Shown: one piece after another, positions 7,233 through 14,739 of the stretch
How the letters are laid out: each line of letters starts with the position of its first letter
How positions within the stretch are numbered: position 1 is the stretch's first letter
From: Synechococcus sp. NOUM97013
GTDB lineage: Bacteria; Cyanobacteriota; Cyanobacteriia; PCC-6307; Cyanobiaceae
DNA: 64,000 nucleotides
Assembly (NCBI RefSeq): GCF_014279815.1
Contig: NZ_CP047941.1
Span: 1,550,001-1,614,000, forward strand
Direction of reading: 5' to 3'
Notes under the pieces: model-generated
Told to the model about the DNA's origin: nothing
Database searches by the model: none
What the model saw: the letters and a program-made list of their open reading frames with translations, nothing else
Position numbers and translations under genes: made by a program

Positions 7233-7529
7233 TCATGATTCAAGATCAAAAACAATCAGATCAGCCAGGAGATCAAGCAAAACAGCCTCAAGAGCCTTGT
7301 GATCTGGATGAACGAGATAAAGGTCTCTGGCCGTCGAATCTGAAAACGTCACCACAACCGAATGTGTAAAATTTTTATTGAGTTTTTCAGGACTTTGATT
7401 AGTGCCGTACTCAATCGATTCAATGCCATCAATACTGACCTTGAGCCCAACAAACTGGGCAAACATGGCATCAATACGATCCTTAGGAGCAGTTGACTTA
7501 AACTGCAGTAGTAAAAGATGCCTGATCAT
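7233..7529 (-). CDS. Dabb (stress-responsive alpha/beta barrel) family protein
   Basis: A 98-residue single Dabb domain: MIRHLLLLQFKSTAPKDRID, then VGLKVSIDGIESIEYGTN, FTHSVVVTFSDSTARDLYLV and HPDHKALEAVLLDLLADL. The pattern of an N-terminal 'hivLfkfk', a central 'G..s.e.g', 't....ftF.s.e....Y..HP.H' and a final 'i.vfDf' matches the family well. Such ferredoxin-like dimers have varied roles, including small-molecule binding, and the function here is unknown. It is convergent with the amylase gene, with 15 bases between the stops. Confidence 0.85.
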   Translation of the reverse strand: MIRHLLLLQFKSTAPKDRIDAMFAQFVGLKVSIDGIESIEYGTNQSPEKLNKNFTHSVVVTFSDSTARDLYLVHPDHKALEAVLLDLLADLIVFDLES

Positions 7530-7706
7530 TGATATCAGCTGGGAAAAGGCTGACCCACCGTAGGCACAAAGACCAGAGAGTCATTGCGAAACCATGTGCT
7601 TCTAGGCATCTGAGCAAGGAAAAATCGTCAACAGTGGCTACAACAAAAAGGTGCGGCCCCTTGCCCTCAGGACAGACGCCCCAGCAGTCCATTGCTCTAT
7701 TGGTCG

Positions 7707-7841
7707 ATGAAAGCGAAACAATGGTTCCTTCTCGCCGCTGCAGTGATCACCGTGACTGGTGCAGGCATCGGCATCATGCTGGGTGAAATCCACCAAGGCG
7801 ATCTACCGAAGGATGCCGCTCTTCCGGTCGCAGGAGACTGA
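7707..7841 (+). CDS. Small membrane protein, 44 aa
   Basis: ATG 7707 to TGA 7841. A short basic N-terminus (MKAKQWF) is followed by a hydrophobic span of about 20 residues (LLAAAVITVTGAGIGIMLGE) and a polar tail (IHQGDLPKDAALPVAGD). This is a typical single-span microprotein with its tail outside. No strong ribosome site is seen. It was too short for a 60-codon cut-off, but its composition is distinctly protein-like. Confidence 0.5.
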   Translation: MKAKQWFLLAAAVITVTGAGIGIMLGEIHQGDLPKDAALPVAGD

Positions 7842-7955
7842 TTCCCGTTAGGCCCACGACGCATCCGCAGTCTTGGTGAACGTGAATTGATCCGACACAC
7901 AAGGCCCGTCACAGAGCACAGGGATGCATCACCCAACGGCAAAGAGGTGCTCGAG

Positions 7956-8147
7956 CTAGTGAGGCAGGCCCTTGCCTTTGCGCACTACTGTCGTCACTTC
8001 ATTGAGAATAGGGTCGATCACGCGATACGTGTTCATTGTGGCCAAAGACTTGGTCCTAGCGCACATGTAGGCCTTGAACTCCGTCTTAAAACAGAGCTCC
8101 TGCACCCATTGATCAGGTGCTTCCTGCCTTTGAATGCAGAACATCAC
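7956..8147 (-). CDS. Small hypothetical protein, 63 aa
   Basis: ATG at 8147, preceded by GTG 8150 and a TTGGAG ribosome site about seven bases upstream. The sequence MMFCIQRQEAPDQWVQELCF and ARTKSLATMNTYRVIDPIL has three Cys (FCI, LCF, MCA) and a basic C-terminal tail (VRKGKGLPH). There is no membrane span. The codon and amino-acid pattern look coding, and plus-strand alternatives here look like its shadow. Family unknown. Confidence 0.5.
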   Translation of the reverse strand: MMFCIQRQEAPDQWVQELCFKTEFKAYMCARTKSLATMNTYRVIDPILNEVTTVVRKGKGLPH

Positions 8148-8277
8148 TCACTCCAACGTCGTTCACAACCTCACTGCTAGCAACAGCATCGACAATTCGG
8201 CACTAGCGATGCCTTAACCCACATCAACGTGACACCACCCCCGAGAGAAAACAGAGCAACAGACTGACAAAAGCCAA

Positions 8278-8475
8278 TCAACCCAACTCAACGGCGTCAT
8301 ATTTCAGATGTGCATCGTTGCCCATCTGCATCAGGAATTGAATTTCTGATTGATCCGACAGCATGATGCAGGTCTCCTCAACACCATCCTTGCGATAGCA
8401 ATACGCATCAAAATGGTGCGGGTCCCTCGATGATTCAAAGACATCCCCGTTGCGCATCACAAAACGCGTCATCAT
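8278..8475 (-). CDS. Small hypothetical protein, 65 aa
   Basis: ATG 8475: MMTRFVMRNGDVFESSRDPH, then FDAYCYRKDGVEETCIMLSD, QSEIQFLMQMGNDAH and YDAVELG. The alternating pattern suggests a small beta-rich fold. Two Cys may be redox active or structural. There is no signal peptide. I recognise it only as the kind of short orphan often seen in marine picocyanobacteria. It stands alone, with about 380 bases to its upstream neighbour. Confidence 0.58.
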   Translation of the reverse strand: MMTRFVMRNGDVFESSRDPHHFDAYCYRKDGVEETCIMLSDQSEIQFLMQMGNDAHLKYDAVELG

Positions 8476-8598
8476 CTTCAGGCGTGTTCTCTCGTGGTAA
8501 TCAATGCTTGAGAGATCGTCAGGTGATTATTGATACTAGGTTTTGATTTAAAGATGTTGGAGCCATCCGCACGGACGACAGCCTCAGCATGCACAATC

Positions 8599-8781
8599 TC
8601 AGCTTTGAGCTGGATCAAACTGATCGCGACGCTCTTTGCGATGCTGCATGCCCAGGGCCATGCGATGCAATTCAGTCGCCGATAGAGGGCGAACCGCCGC
8701 CATCAACGCATCGTCAGTCCAGTAGTCAGGACTATCAAGGGTTCCTAAATGGAGGGGGCAAGACGGACCACCGGTTTGCAT
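8599..8781 (-). CDS. Small hypothetical protein, 60 aa
   Basis: ATG 8781: MQTGGPSCPLHLGTLDSPDY, then WTDDALMAAVRPLSATELHR and MALGMQHRKERRDQFD. The second half is a well-formed amphipathic helix pair. The frame extends upstream to 9024, but that part is antisense to the DUF3303 gene and looks random, so the later start is used. A plus-strand frame over the same bases (8589-8783) is less protein-like. Not recognised. Confidence 0.4.
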   Translation of the reverse strand: MQTGGPSCPLHLGTLDSPDYWTDDALMAAVRPLSATELHRMALGMQHRKERRDQFDPAQS

Positions 8782-8860
8782 GACGGCCACCTTTCGATTT
8801 TCTTCATCATGCTCCAGCGGCTGCCCCAAAGCCAAACACTTGGCGTCAAGACACGCCTCG

Positions 8861-9178
8861 TCACTCAACCGCCGCCGCTGCTTCAACGCCAGGCCAAAGA
8901 GCTGCAAACTCGGCATCGGAAACGACGGCCGTGACCTCGAACTGGATGCCGAAGCCCTTAATCCAAGGACCGAGGTGGGCCCAAACCTTGCCGATGTCCG
9001 TGGCCACGGCAATGGCAACACCACTTCCGCTGATGGGCTCGCAAACGCGATATTTCAACTCGAAGCCATCAAAACGGTCACCAGGGCCACCGGCATTGAT
9101 GTAGTCCGCAAAACCAGGGCATGAGACCCAGGCACCTTCCACGGTCGGAAACGTCCAGACGATCAGATAGTGCTGCAA
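8861..9178 (-). CDS. DUF3303 domain protein
   Basis: A 105-residue product starting MQHYLIVWTFPTVEGAWVSC. The central FELKYRVCEPISGSGVAIAV then ATDIGKVWAHLGPW and the ending GFGIQFEVTAVVSDAEFAAL match the small DUF3303 fold, a ferredoxin-like single domain with the 'g.w....f......p....' layout. These proteins are short, cytoplasmic and of unknown function. It is followed downstream on the same strand by the 60-residue protein at 8599-8781. Confidence 0.78.
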   Translation of the reverse strand: MQHYLIVWTFPTVEGAWVSCPGFADYINAGGPGDRFDGFELKYRVCEPISGSGVAIAVATDIGKVWAHLGPWIKGFGIQFEVTAVVSDAEFAALWPGVEAAAAVE

Positions 9179-9522
9179 AAATTGGAAGCCAGATAACTTC
9201 TCACTAGCGACAGCAGCAGAAACCGTCAGTCATCATCCCGAAATGGGAATGCGGATATCAAAGCGATGCCGGGGGATGGATCAGGAAACCACACGACCTG
9301 CCCTGCTTTTCCCTCGAGGGTTTTGTATGACTTTCAGCTCATCAACTGAGCGTCAGGCTCCCCGGCAGCTGGCCTCAAAGCCAGCGATGGATCATCTGCA
9401 TGGTTTCGAATCCTGTGTGGTGTTGCATGCCAAAACGCGTCTTGGACACCCAGACTTTCCCAGGACTCAGCCATCCCCGCACTGATCCCAATCAGCCTCG
9501 ACGGTGAGCTCGATCACACGTT
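9179..9522. other. 344 bases without a convincing gene
   Basis: A plus-strand frame at 9243-9485 has random-looking composition. A minus-strand frame of 19 codons near 9475-9530 (reading IELTVEADWDQCGDG) could be a remnant. Nothing else is seen. Confidence 0.35.
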
Positions 9523-10023
9523 TCACTGATCCGTCAGCGGATCACGAGGAGCAAGCGGACGCCCTGATCGCGGTACGCCGTTGTACCAGATCTTGACGAC
9601 ATCAGTCCCCCGGGGGCCAATCTCAATTTCCGTTTCTGTGGTCGGCTGACTGCCATCTTCTGGCCAGCCAGGCCGTCCCCCCAGAAAGTTAAAAGTGAAC
9701 CCCCGACCACCACTCACGAAGCAAGCGCCACCACCCGTGGAGGTTTGCACCATGCAGGGCTCAGGCCGATACACGGACAGTCCTCCGTTCTCAGCCACCG
9801 CTGTACCCCGAGCAAGATTCATGGCACGGATCTGGGCCCGCGAAACTACTGCCTCAGACCACACCGGCAGTGTGGCCAGTGTCGGGGATCCAACCATCAC
9901 AGCCGCTGCGGCAAATGCAAGAACGTTCAAAGCACTCAACCTCCTCTCTTTGACATCTTGCAGCTGGTTGAACAACTTGACTGGCAAATCACTGACTAAA
10001 AAACGAATGCGATGCGTCACCAT
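9523..10023 (-). CDS. Secreted hypothetical protein
   Basis: The longest form starts at ATG 10023 (166 residues). A hydrophobic signal-like segment (LNVLAFAAAAVMVGSPTLA) begins near residue 32. An AGAGGAGG ribosome site lies about nine bases before a TTG at residue 35, so the real start may be that TTG, giving an ordinary signal peptide. The mature part includes RAQIRAMNLARGTAVAENGG, PEPCMVQTSTGGGACFVSGG, then FTFNFLGGRPGWP and PRGTDVVKIWYNGVP. Two Cys flank a Gly-rich turn. It is likely periplasmic. Family unknown. Confidence 0.68.
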   Translation of the reverse strand: MVTHRIRFLVSDLPVKLFNQLQDVKERRLSALNVLAFAAAAVMVGSPTLATLPVWSEAVVSRAQIRAMNLARGTAVAENGGLSVYRPEPCMVQTSTGGGACFVSGGRGFTFNFLGGRPGWPEDGSQPTTETEIEIGPRGTDVVKIWYNGVPRSGRPLAPRDPLTDQ

Positions 10024-10042
10024 CGGTTTCTAAGGTCACCCG

Positions 10043-10177
10043 ATGAAGACAAGCCAACGCGGCTGCTGTGGCGCCGGATGCGCGGATTGCCCGTTCAGGC
10101 CTGCACCACCACGAAAACCACCAGCGCCAAACCCGAGCTGCAGCTGCAAGCCAGAACCTGAAAGCAAGGCGCATTGA
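10043..10177 (+). CDS. Cys-rich small protein with CCGxGCxxCPF motif
   Basis: A 44-residue frame, MKTSQRGCCGAGCADCPFRP, then a Pro-rich stretch (PPRKPPAPNPS) and CSCKPEPESKAH. The CCGxGCxxCPF core matches the metal-binding signature of DUF5522-type and oxidoreductase-like small proteins, here with almost nothing around it. The six Cys suggest metal or [Fe-S]/zinc binding in the cytoplasm. It starts 19 bases from the divergent gene at 10023, so the two may share a promoter region. Confidence 0.6.
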   Translation: MKTSQRGCCGAGCADCPFRPAPPRKPPAPNPSCSCKPEPESKAH

Positions 10178-10300
10178 CACATGCGTACTACCGGAATAGA
10201 ACAGGTGTATCAGCAGCGGATCCATGGCTCCCAGCTCGCCCTACGCACCGTTTAAGGCCGAGGAGTGGATGCGTGAATCCCTCGTCACCCCTCGCAAGCG

Positions 10301-10549
10301 ATGTCCCGTCACGGCTGGATCCAGGACCCCCGCACTCAGGAAACGAAGCGTTTCCACGATGACGAAAAAAGTCAAAAACGCGACCCCAGGGTGTTCGTGG
10401 ATTCAGGGCGACCTATTCCAGACGAGCAGCCACTGCTGACAACCCGCGTGCACTTACGGGAATCAACCGCAGACCTGTTATGGCGCGAACTGCTGCGGGT
10501 TGGGTGGCAGCCGTGCTGTCCCCAGTGGAATGCTGACGCCGATATCTAA
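10301..10549 (+). CDS. DUF1651 domain protein
   Basis: 82 residues. GWIQDPRTQETKRFHDDEKS, DPRVFVDSGRPIPDEQPLLT, then ADLLWRELLRVGWQPCCPQW follow the DUF1651 pattern (GW..D......F..D..SW.RDP.VFVD.GRP.P...P.LL..R......A..LW..L...GW..C.PQW). The family is abundant in marine Synechococcus and Prochlorococcus, often near small orphan genes, and has no known function. ATG 10301 puts the conserved GW at residue 5. Confidence 0.85.
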   Translation: MSRHGWIQDPRTQETKRFHDDEKSQKRDPRVFVDSGRPIPDEQPLLTTRVHLRESTADLLWRELLRVGWQPCCPQWNADADI

Positions 10550-10609
10550 AACATGCCGGAAGGCAAACAAGCGAAAACTCTTTTCAAGCGGTGCATCACG
10601 AAGCAGCCA

Positions 10610-10699
10610 TCAAGGAAAATATCGGCCAAAAAAGAGAACAAAGCTGATTAGGGCAACGTTGAACAAAGCCAAGGCACCACAAAAAAGCAACGTCAGCAT
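10610..10699 (-). CDS. Single-span membrane microprotein, 29 aa
   Basis: ATG 10699: MLTLLFCGALALFNVALISF then VLFFGRYFP. Nearly the whole product is one membrane helix, the size of photosynthetic small subunits such as PetN, PsaM or Psb30, though I cannot match it to one. It starts seven bases after the stop of the 33-residue membrane protein upstream, suggesting an operon. Confidence 0.45.
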   Translation of the reverse strand: MLTLLFCGALALFNVALISFVLFFGRYFP

Positions 10700-10705
10700 G
10701 GCGCA

Positions 10706-10807
10706 CTAGCGATCATTATTTTCTGCCTCACGAGCACCAATTGCGAGCGCAGCAATAAAAGGAAGAATCGCAATCGCAGTAAAAATTTCCATCAAACCAC
10801 TGTCCAT
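10706..10807 (-). CDS. Single-span membrane microprotein, 33 aa
   Basis: ATG 10807: MDSGLMEIFTAIAILPFIAA then LAIGAREAENNDR. It has a short outside N-terminus, one membrane helix and a charged C-terminal tail. An alternative start is the Met at residue 6. It lies directly upstream of the 29-residue membrane microprotein. Not recognised. Confidence 0.45.
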   Translation of the reverse strand: MDSGLMEIFTAIAILPFIAALAIGAREAENNDR

Positions 10808-10850
10808 GTTTGCGACCGATGTCCTTGACCCAGGATTAATGCATCCAAGT

Positions 10851-10991
10851 TCATCTTGAGTTCTTGGGATTTTTCAACGAGGGCAGATCCGTTGGTTGTG
10901 CCAGCACGTAAACAACACCCGCAGTGATCACAGCCACAAACGCGATCAGGCCGTAGATGGCAGAGGTGTAATCGGTCACCGCAACACTCAT
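10851..10991 (-). CDS. Single-span membrane microprotein, 46 aa
   Basis: ATG 10991: MSVAVTDYTSAIYGLIAFVA, then VITAGVVYVLAQPTD and PSLKNPKNSR. It has one strong membrane helix (about residues 12-32) and a basic tail. Size and layout resemble low-molecular-weight subunits of photosynthetic complexes. I considered PsbX, PsbY and Psb30, and none fits clearly. It is 44 bases upstream of the 33-residue protein on the same strand, so three membrane microproteins may be co-transcribed. Confidence 0.55.
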   Translation of the reverse strand: MSVAVTDYTSAIYGLIAFVAVITAGVVYVLAQPTDLPSLKNPKNSR

Positions 10992-11073
10992 GAAGTTATG
11001 CAAAGCACGCTAGTCAATTTGTAAAGCTCTGTAACTAGGTGTTTCTACTGAAAAGCGACCTGAATGTGGATGG

Positions 11074-11334
11074 TCAGCTTCGAGGTCGGAGACGGCTGGC
11101 CTTATTCCACATGCTGGCCGCTCCGAGGGCACTCAGTAACGAACAACCCAAATAAGCGAACATCCACGCAAAAACATATGTGCAACGCAGCGTGCCGCTG
11201 TCAAAGCAATAGATCAGGCCCATGATCACCGTGAGGCCAATCGGTAAGGCGAGCGCGATCAAGATGCCCAGCAGAACAAGAAAGCTGAAGGCGAAGATCC
11301 GAAATCGCGTGCGCTCAGAAATCGCCATCTTCAA
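11074..11334 (-). CDS. Membrane protein, two spans, 86 aa
   Basis: ATG 11334 (MKMAISERTRFRIF), with an alternative Met at residue 3. Two hydrophobic helices: AFSFLVLLGILIALALPIGL and, after a loop holding CFDSGTLRCTYVF, AWMFAYLGCSLLSALGAASM. The two loop Cys could form a disulfide on the outer face. The tail is basic (KASRLRPRS). No family recognised; inner or thylakoid membrane is likely. Confidence 0.62.
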   Translation of the reverse strand: MKMAISERTRFRIFAFSFLVLLGILIALALPIGLTVIMGLIYCFDSGTLRCTYVFAWMFAYLGCSLLSALGAASMWNKASRLRPRS

Positions 11335-11426
11335 TCGTGATCAGCACACGTCATCCGTGCGCACAATGCTGTTTCAACGTAGACACGATCGCAATGTGTG
11401 GCAGAGACACCAGGCCAATCTCATGA

Positions 11427-11726
11427 TCAACCGAATTGGTAATGCTTCCTGACCGGTTGATGCACCTCCCAGGTGCAGGAGAGTCCAGCAGGAAACTCCA
11501 CCAGATCACCCGTCGAAAATCGCACCGGCTCCCCTTGATCCGGGGTCACAGTCACGTCTCCCTCCAGCAGCAGACAGGTTTCACGCTGGTCGTAATGCCA
11601 AGGAAAAACACTGACTTCACAAGCCCACACGGGCCAATCTCGTGCACCTAGTGCCAGGATCACGCTCTCCGGACAATTGGCGGTCACACGGATCATCGCT
11701 GGAGAACCTTCAGCGTCATGCATCAA
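11427..11726 (-). CDS. Cupin domain protein
   Basis: A 99-residue small cupin: FPWHYDQRETCLLLEGDVTV, then PDQGEPVRFSTGDLVEFPAG and LSCTWEVHQPVRKHYQFG. This matches the cupin_3 (ureidoglycine-type) layout with 'W.....E....G.v.v', 'GD.v.fP.G....W.v...vrK.y.'. The start overlaps the Rieske oxygenase stop by four bases (ATGA), so the two are translated from one transcript. The role is unknown; a small-molecule binding or isomerase function is possible. Confidence 0.85.
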   Translation of the reverse strand: MMHDAEGSPAMIRVTANCPESVILALGARDWPVWACEVSVFPWHYDQRETCLLLEGDVTVTPDQGEPVRFSTGDLVEFPAGLSCTWEVHQPVRKHYQFG

Positions 11727-13042
11727 CCATGATTACGCGGCGCTTGCCCATCACCAACTCTGAGACCGCGCTCCCAGCGCTTCAAGCGCCGCACCATGGC
11801 CAAGGCAAGCAAGGCCAATCCCAACCCCAAGAAGCTGAGCCAACCCAACTGACCCAAACCGACCAACACAGCACTGATCCATAGCAGTCCCCAACACCAG
11901 GGCTGCAGCCGCCGAACCCAGATCAAAGCGGTTGAACAGCTGCGGCAATGCACGGTGTGGCTGTGGTAGCGATCCATCAAGCTCTCCATCCCCTGACGTG
12001 CAGGGAGAGCCTGTCCAGCAAAGGGCTCGCCGCCATGGGTGTTCACCCAGCGATGCAATGCCGCCACATAACGGTCTGACGCGGTTGGCAAGTAGAAGGC
12101 ACGTTGGGCCTCTGTGCTGCCGCCAGCGGCCTCAAGAACACGTTCCTGCCAGTGGAGGAACACCTGGTCATCTTCCAGAACCTTGTGGTTGCCGATGTGC
12201 TGCAACCAACGCGGCCGCAGACCAATCAAGACCCGTGGCAAAGCTGACTTGAACTGGAAGGGAAAGCGGGCAAAAAGACGGCATTCACCACGACGAATGG
12301 GCACGGCGTAAACCACGGTGAGAATTCGCGCGAAGCCCTTGGCATCGAGGTCGTGCCACATCAATTGCGGTGCACGGAATTGTGTGAGCTGTGAACCCAG
12401 CTTTCCGCGTCTTGGCCCCTCCTCCCACAGCGCTTCGAACCCACGCCAGCTCTCGGATGAAATCACCGCTTCCACGGGCGCAGCATTCTCGCGCCGGCCA
12501 ACGGTCTGGTGATGGGTGAAGGGAACGTGACTCACATCAAGAACATTTTCCAGAAGGGTGAGTGCATCCATCGGAAGATCGCGGAAGGTGTCCTGAACGA
12601 TCCAGCCATCGGCCCAACCCTTCCCTTCTTCCTTGAGCAAAGGGACTAGCGGGAGATCCGCTCGGTTGGCCGAATCGGGGTCACCGCTCCAGACAAAAAG
12701 CAGTCCCTGGGCGGACGCCGTCGGCAGGGTGCGGCAGCTCGCCCGTCGCCCACCTGGAGAGCAGCTCTCCTGCATCTGCGGAATCCGAGTGCAATGCCCT
12801 TCTCCATCAAAACTCCAGCCGTGATAAGGGCACTCGAGCTGGCCAGACGCATTGATCCGCCCTTCACTCAGAGGCACCAGACGGTGTGGACACACATCCT
12901 CAAACGCACGCCATTCGTCGGCTGAAACATCCCACCAGAGCACGAGATCACGCGCGAGCAGCGTGAAGCGGTTGGGTCGGTTGCGCTGAAGATCCCGCAG
13001 ATACGCCACAGGCCACCACTGCTCTGTCCAGGTGGAATGCAT
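11723..13042 (-). CDS. Rieske 2Fe-2S oxygenase, pheophorbide a oxygenase/Tic55-like
   Basis: 439 residues from ATG 13042 (MHSTWTEQWWPVAYLRDL). The Rieske centre is C51-P-H53 and C71-PYH74. A PaO-type domain follows, with NVLDVSHVPFTHH supplying likely mononuclear-iron His and Asp ligands. Near the end are a CxxC (HCRSC, Cys366 and Cys369) and two membrane helices. This order, Rieske, iron site, CxxC, membrane anchor, is that of the PaO/PTC52/Tic55 group of chloroplast oxygenases and their cyanobacterial relatives, so a thylakoid-bound monooxygenase acting on a chlorophyll derivative is plausible. The open frame continues upstream to 13828, but that part is antisense to bestrophin. Confidence 0.9.
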   Translation of the reverse strand: MHSTWTEQWWPVAYLRDLQRNRPNRFTLLARDLVLWWDVSADEWRAFEDVCPHRLVPLSEGRINASGQLECPYHGWSFDGEGHCTRIPQMQESCSPGGRRASCRTLPTASAQGLLFVWSGDPDSANRADLPLVPLLKEEGKGWADGWIVQDTFRDLPMDALTLLENVLDVSHVPFTHHQTVGRRENAAPVEAVISSESWRGFEALWEEGPRRGKLGSQLTQFRAPQLMWHDLDAKGFARILTVVYAVPIRRGECRLFARFPFQFKSALPRVLIGLRPRWLQHIGNHKVLEDDQVFLHWQERVLEAAGGSTEAQRAFYLPTASDRYVAALHRWVNTHGGEPFAGQALPARQGMESLMDRYHSHTVHCRSCSTALIWVRRLQPWCWGLLWISAVLVGLGQLGWLSFLGLGLALLALAMVRRLKRWERGLRVGDGQAPRNHG

Positions 13043-13102
13043 CGTCCAAGCACAGCGGCAGTCATGATCGCTGGAGAAAGGGAGTTGCCGCGACAGAACC
13101 CC

Positions 13103-14035
13103 ATGATTGACCTCGGTGATTACGGACACCCCCCAGCGGTTCGGCGTCAGGACTACGGCGTCGTCCTGCTCAAGCTGGTGTGGCGGATGCGATTCGACCT
13201 GCTTCTTTTGCTGCTGATCAGCGTGCTCGTGGCCAATGGGTTGGTGCCCAGCGGCTGGACGGGGAGTGCCAGCGCGGTGCGAATTCTTGGCATCGCCGCA
13301 TCGATTTTCATCGGCTTCCGCAACACCCAGGCGATTGGCCGCTGGTGGGAAGCACGCAAGCTCTGGGGAAGTGTGGTGAATGTCAGTCGCGAGTGGGCCG
13401 ACAGCTTGCGGGCCCACCTCGATAGCAGCCGACCTCCTGGACGACTGGAACGCAAGCTGTTGCGTCTCCAAGTCGCCACGGTGTGGCAGCTGAACTTCCA
13501 ATTGCGCAATTTCTGGCATCGCGATCTGCGTGCCTTTCAAGACCAGTTGTTGAAGGATCTGAAGTTGCCGAGCAACACCAGCCTCCGCCAGCTGGGGGCT
13601 TTGCGCGGCGTGTGGATTGGTGACCTGCACCGCCAGGGCTTCGTCGATGGATTTGGACGGATGCAGCTCATGACCATCGGAAATGCATGCACCGATGCCA
13701 TCGGTGGCCTGGAGCGGATCCGCAACACCCCGCTGCCTGCGTCCTACGACGTGTTTGTGCGACTGCTCTCTTGGTTTTTCGGGGTGTTGCTGTTGCTCTA
13801 TTTCCACGACCTTGAACCCAACAGTCACGCGCGTGTTGGCGGGGTGGTGATCGTCATGTTGTTTCTGATGGCAGAACGCATCGGCGCTTATGTGGAGGGT
13901 CCTTTTGATGCCGACGGCAGCAGCTTTTCACTCCCGATCGACAGCATCTGTCTCACCATCAGCCATGACTTGCTTGACCATGCAACCGAGCATGTTCAAC
14001 ACCTCAAGTCCAGCGACCCCGTGCGCTGGACTTAA
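13103..14035 (+). CDS. Bestrophin-family anion channel
   Basis: 310 residues from ATG 13103 (MIDLGDYGHPPAVRRQDYGV). Helix 1 is LLLLLLISVLVANGLV. Next comes the family signature ILGIAASIFIGFRNTQAIGR then WWEARKLWGSVVN, followed by IRNTPLPASYDVFVRLLSWF and the C-terminal FDADGSSFSLPIDSICLTI. These match bacterial bestrophins (pentameric chloride/bicarbonate channels). A bicarbonate or ion-homeostasis role at the thylakoid, as for algal bestrophins, is possible but not shown. An ATG at 13064 is an alternative start. Head to head with the Rieske gene, with about 60 bases between starts. Confidence 0.9.
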   Translation: MIDLGDYGHPPAVRRQDYGVVLLKLVWRMRFDLLLLLLISVLVANGLVPSGWTGSASAVRILGIAASIFIGFRNTQAIGRWWEARKLWGSVVNVSREWADSLRAHLDSSRPPGRLERKLLRLQVATVWQLNFQLRNFWHRDLRAFQDQLLKDLKLPSNTSLRQLGALRGVWIGDLHRQGFVDGFGRMQLMTIGNACTDAIGGLERIRNTPLPASYDVFVRLLSWFFGVLLLLYFHDLEPNSHARVGGVVIVMLFLMAERIGAYVEGPFDADGSSFSLPIDSICLTISHDLLDHATEHVQHLKSSDPVRWT

Positions 14036-14102
14036 TCAAAACCCGTCGTTGCACTATCACGGCTGGGCCATCACTGATCTGCTTCACCATTACAGACCTT
14101 CC

Positions 14103-14507
14103 ATGACGTTTTTTTCGGCGATCACGCTTCCGCTGTTGTTGGCGCTGTTCCATTTCGTCGGACCCGTCCCTTCTGACCTGGGCATCCAGGCTGGACATCT
14201 CAGCCCCTGCCCTGGACCGGCGCATTGCGCGAGTGCCACGTGGCCTGTCGCCAATGCGGAAGCAGCCCTAACCAGCTTGGCTGAAGCGATCGATGCAGAC
14301 CCCTCAGCAACCGTTGTCGAGCGGGAAGCGAATTACCTGCACGCCACCTTCAGCAGCAGGATCTTTGGGTTCATTGACGATGTGGAGTTGCTGGCATCCC
14401 AACCCGACAGCTTGGAGGCACGCTCTATATCACGGCTTGGAGACTCCGACCTCGGCGTGAATGGACAGCGACTGCAACACCTCAGTGAGGCGTTGCCTGC
14501 CCATTGA
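14103..14507 (+). CDS. DUF1499 domain protein
   Basis: 134 residues from ATG 14103. A hydrophobic N-terminus (MTFFSAITLPLLLALFHFVG) acts as a signal or anchor. The DUF1499 core follows: CPGPAHCASATWPVANAEAA, then ATVVEREANYLHATFSSRIF and FIDDVELLASQPDSLEARS, ending in SRLGDSDLGVNGQRLQHL. The family pattern 'yi.a...S...gF.DDvEf......... i.vrSaSR.G.sDlGvNr.Ri' is well kept. Function unknown; probably outside the cytoplasmic membrane. Confidence 0.88.
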   Translation: MTFFSAITLPLLLALFHFVGPVPSDLGIQAGHLSPCPGPAHCASATWPVANAEAALTSLAEAIDADPSATVVEREANYLHATFSSRIFGFIDDVELLASQPDSLEARSISRLGDSDLGVNGQRLQHLSEALPAH

Positions 14508-14661
14508 TCTGCATTGCTGAGTGGGCTTCAAGACTCCAACCGCCCGGTTGATCGATCATCTGCGTCAAACGACCGCGTAGCGCCACACAGTCGTGGCACT
14601 GACAGGGGTCGTCGTCATGAACGCTGGAATGAAGCCGCACTGGCTGAAAACGTTGACGCAT
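14482..14661 (-). CDS. Small CxC/CxxC protein, 59 aa
   Basis: ATG 14661: MRQRFQPVRLHSSVHDDDPC, then QCHDCVALRGRLTQMIDQPG. The motif PCQCHDC (C-x-C-x2-C) suggests metal binding. The frame continues upstream to 14721 but the Met at 14661 gives a compact protein. It overlaps the convergent DUF1499 gene by 26 bases. Family not recognised. Confidence 0.5.
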   Translation of the reverse strand: MRQRFQPVRLHSSVHDDDPCQCHDCVALRGRLTQMIDQPGGWSLEAHSAMQINGQATPH

Positions 14662-14739
14662 GATCCACACCCTTTGACCTGTTTTGACGCGAGAAGGGCA
14701 TGACGACCACCACAGCTTCAAAATCCTGTGATGAATTGT

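Noticed and set aside
9243-9485. 80-codon plus-strand frame
   Set aside because: Random-looking composition and no ribosome site.
13043-13828. Upstream extension of the Rieske oxygenase frame (262 extra codons)
   Set aside because: It is antisense to bestrophin, rich in Gln/His, and the Rieske family starts near the ATG at 13042.
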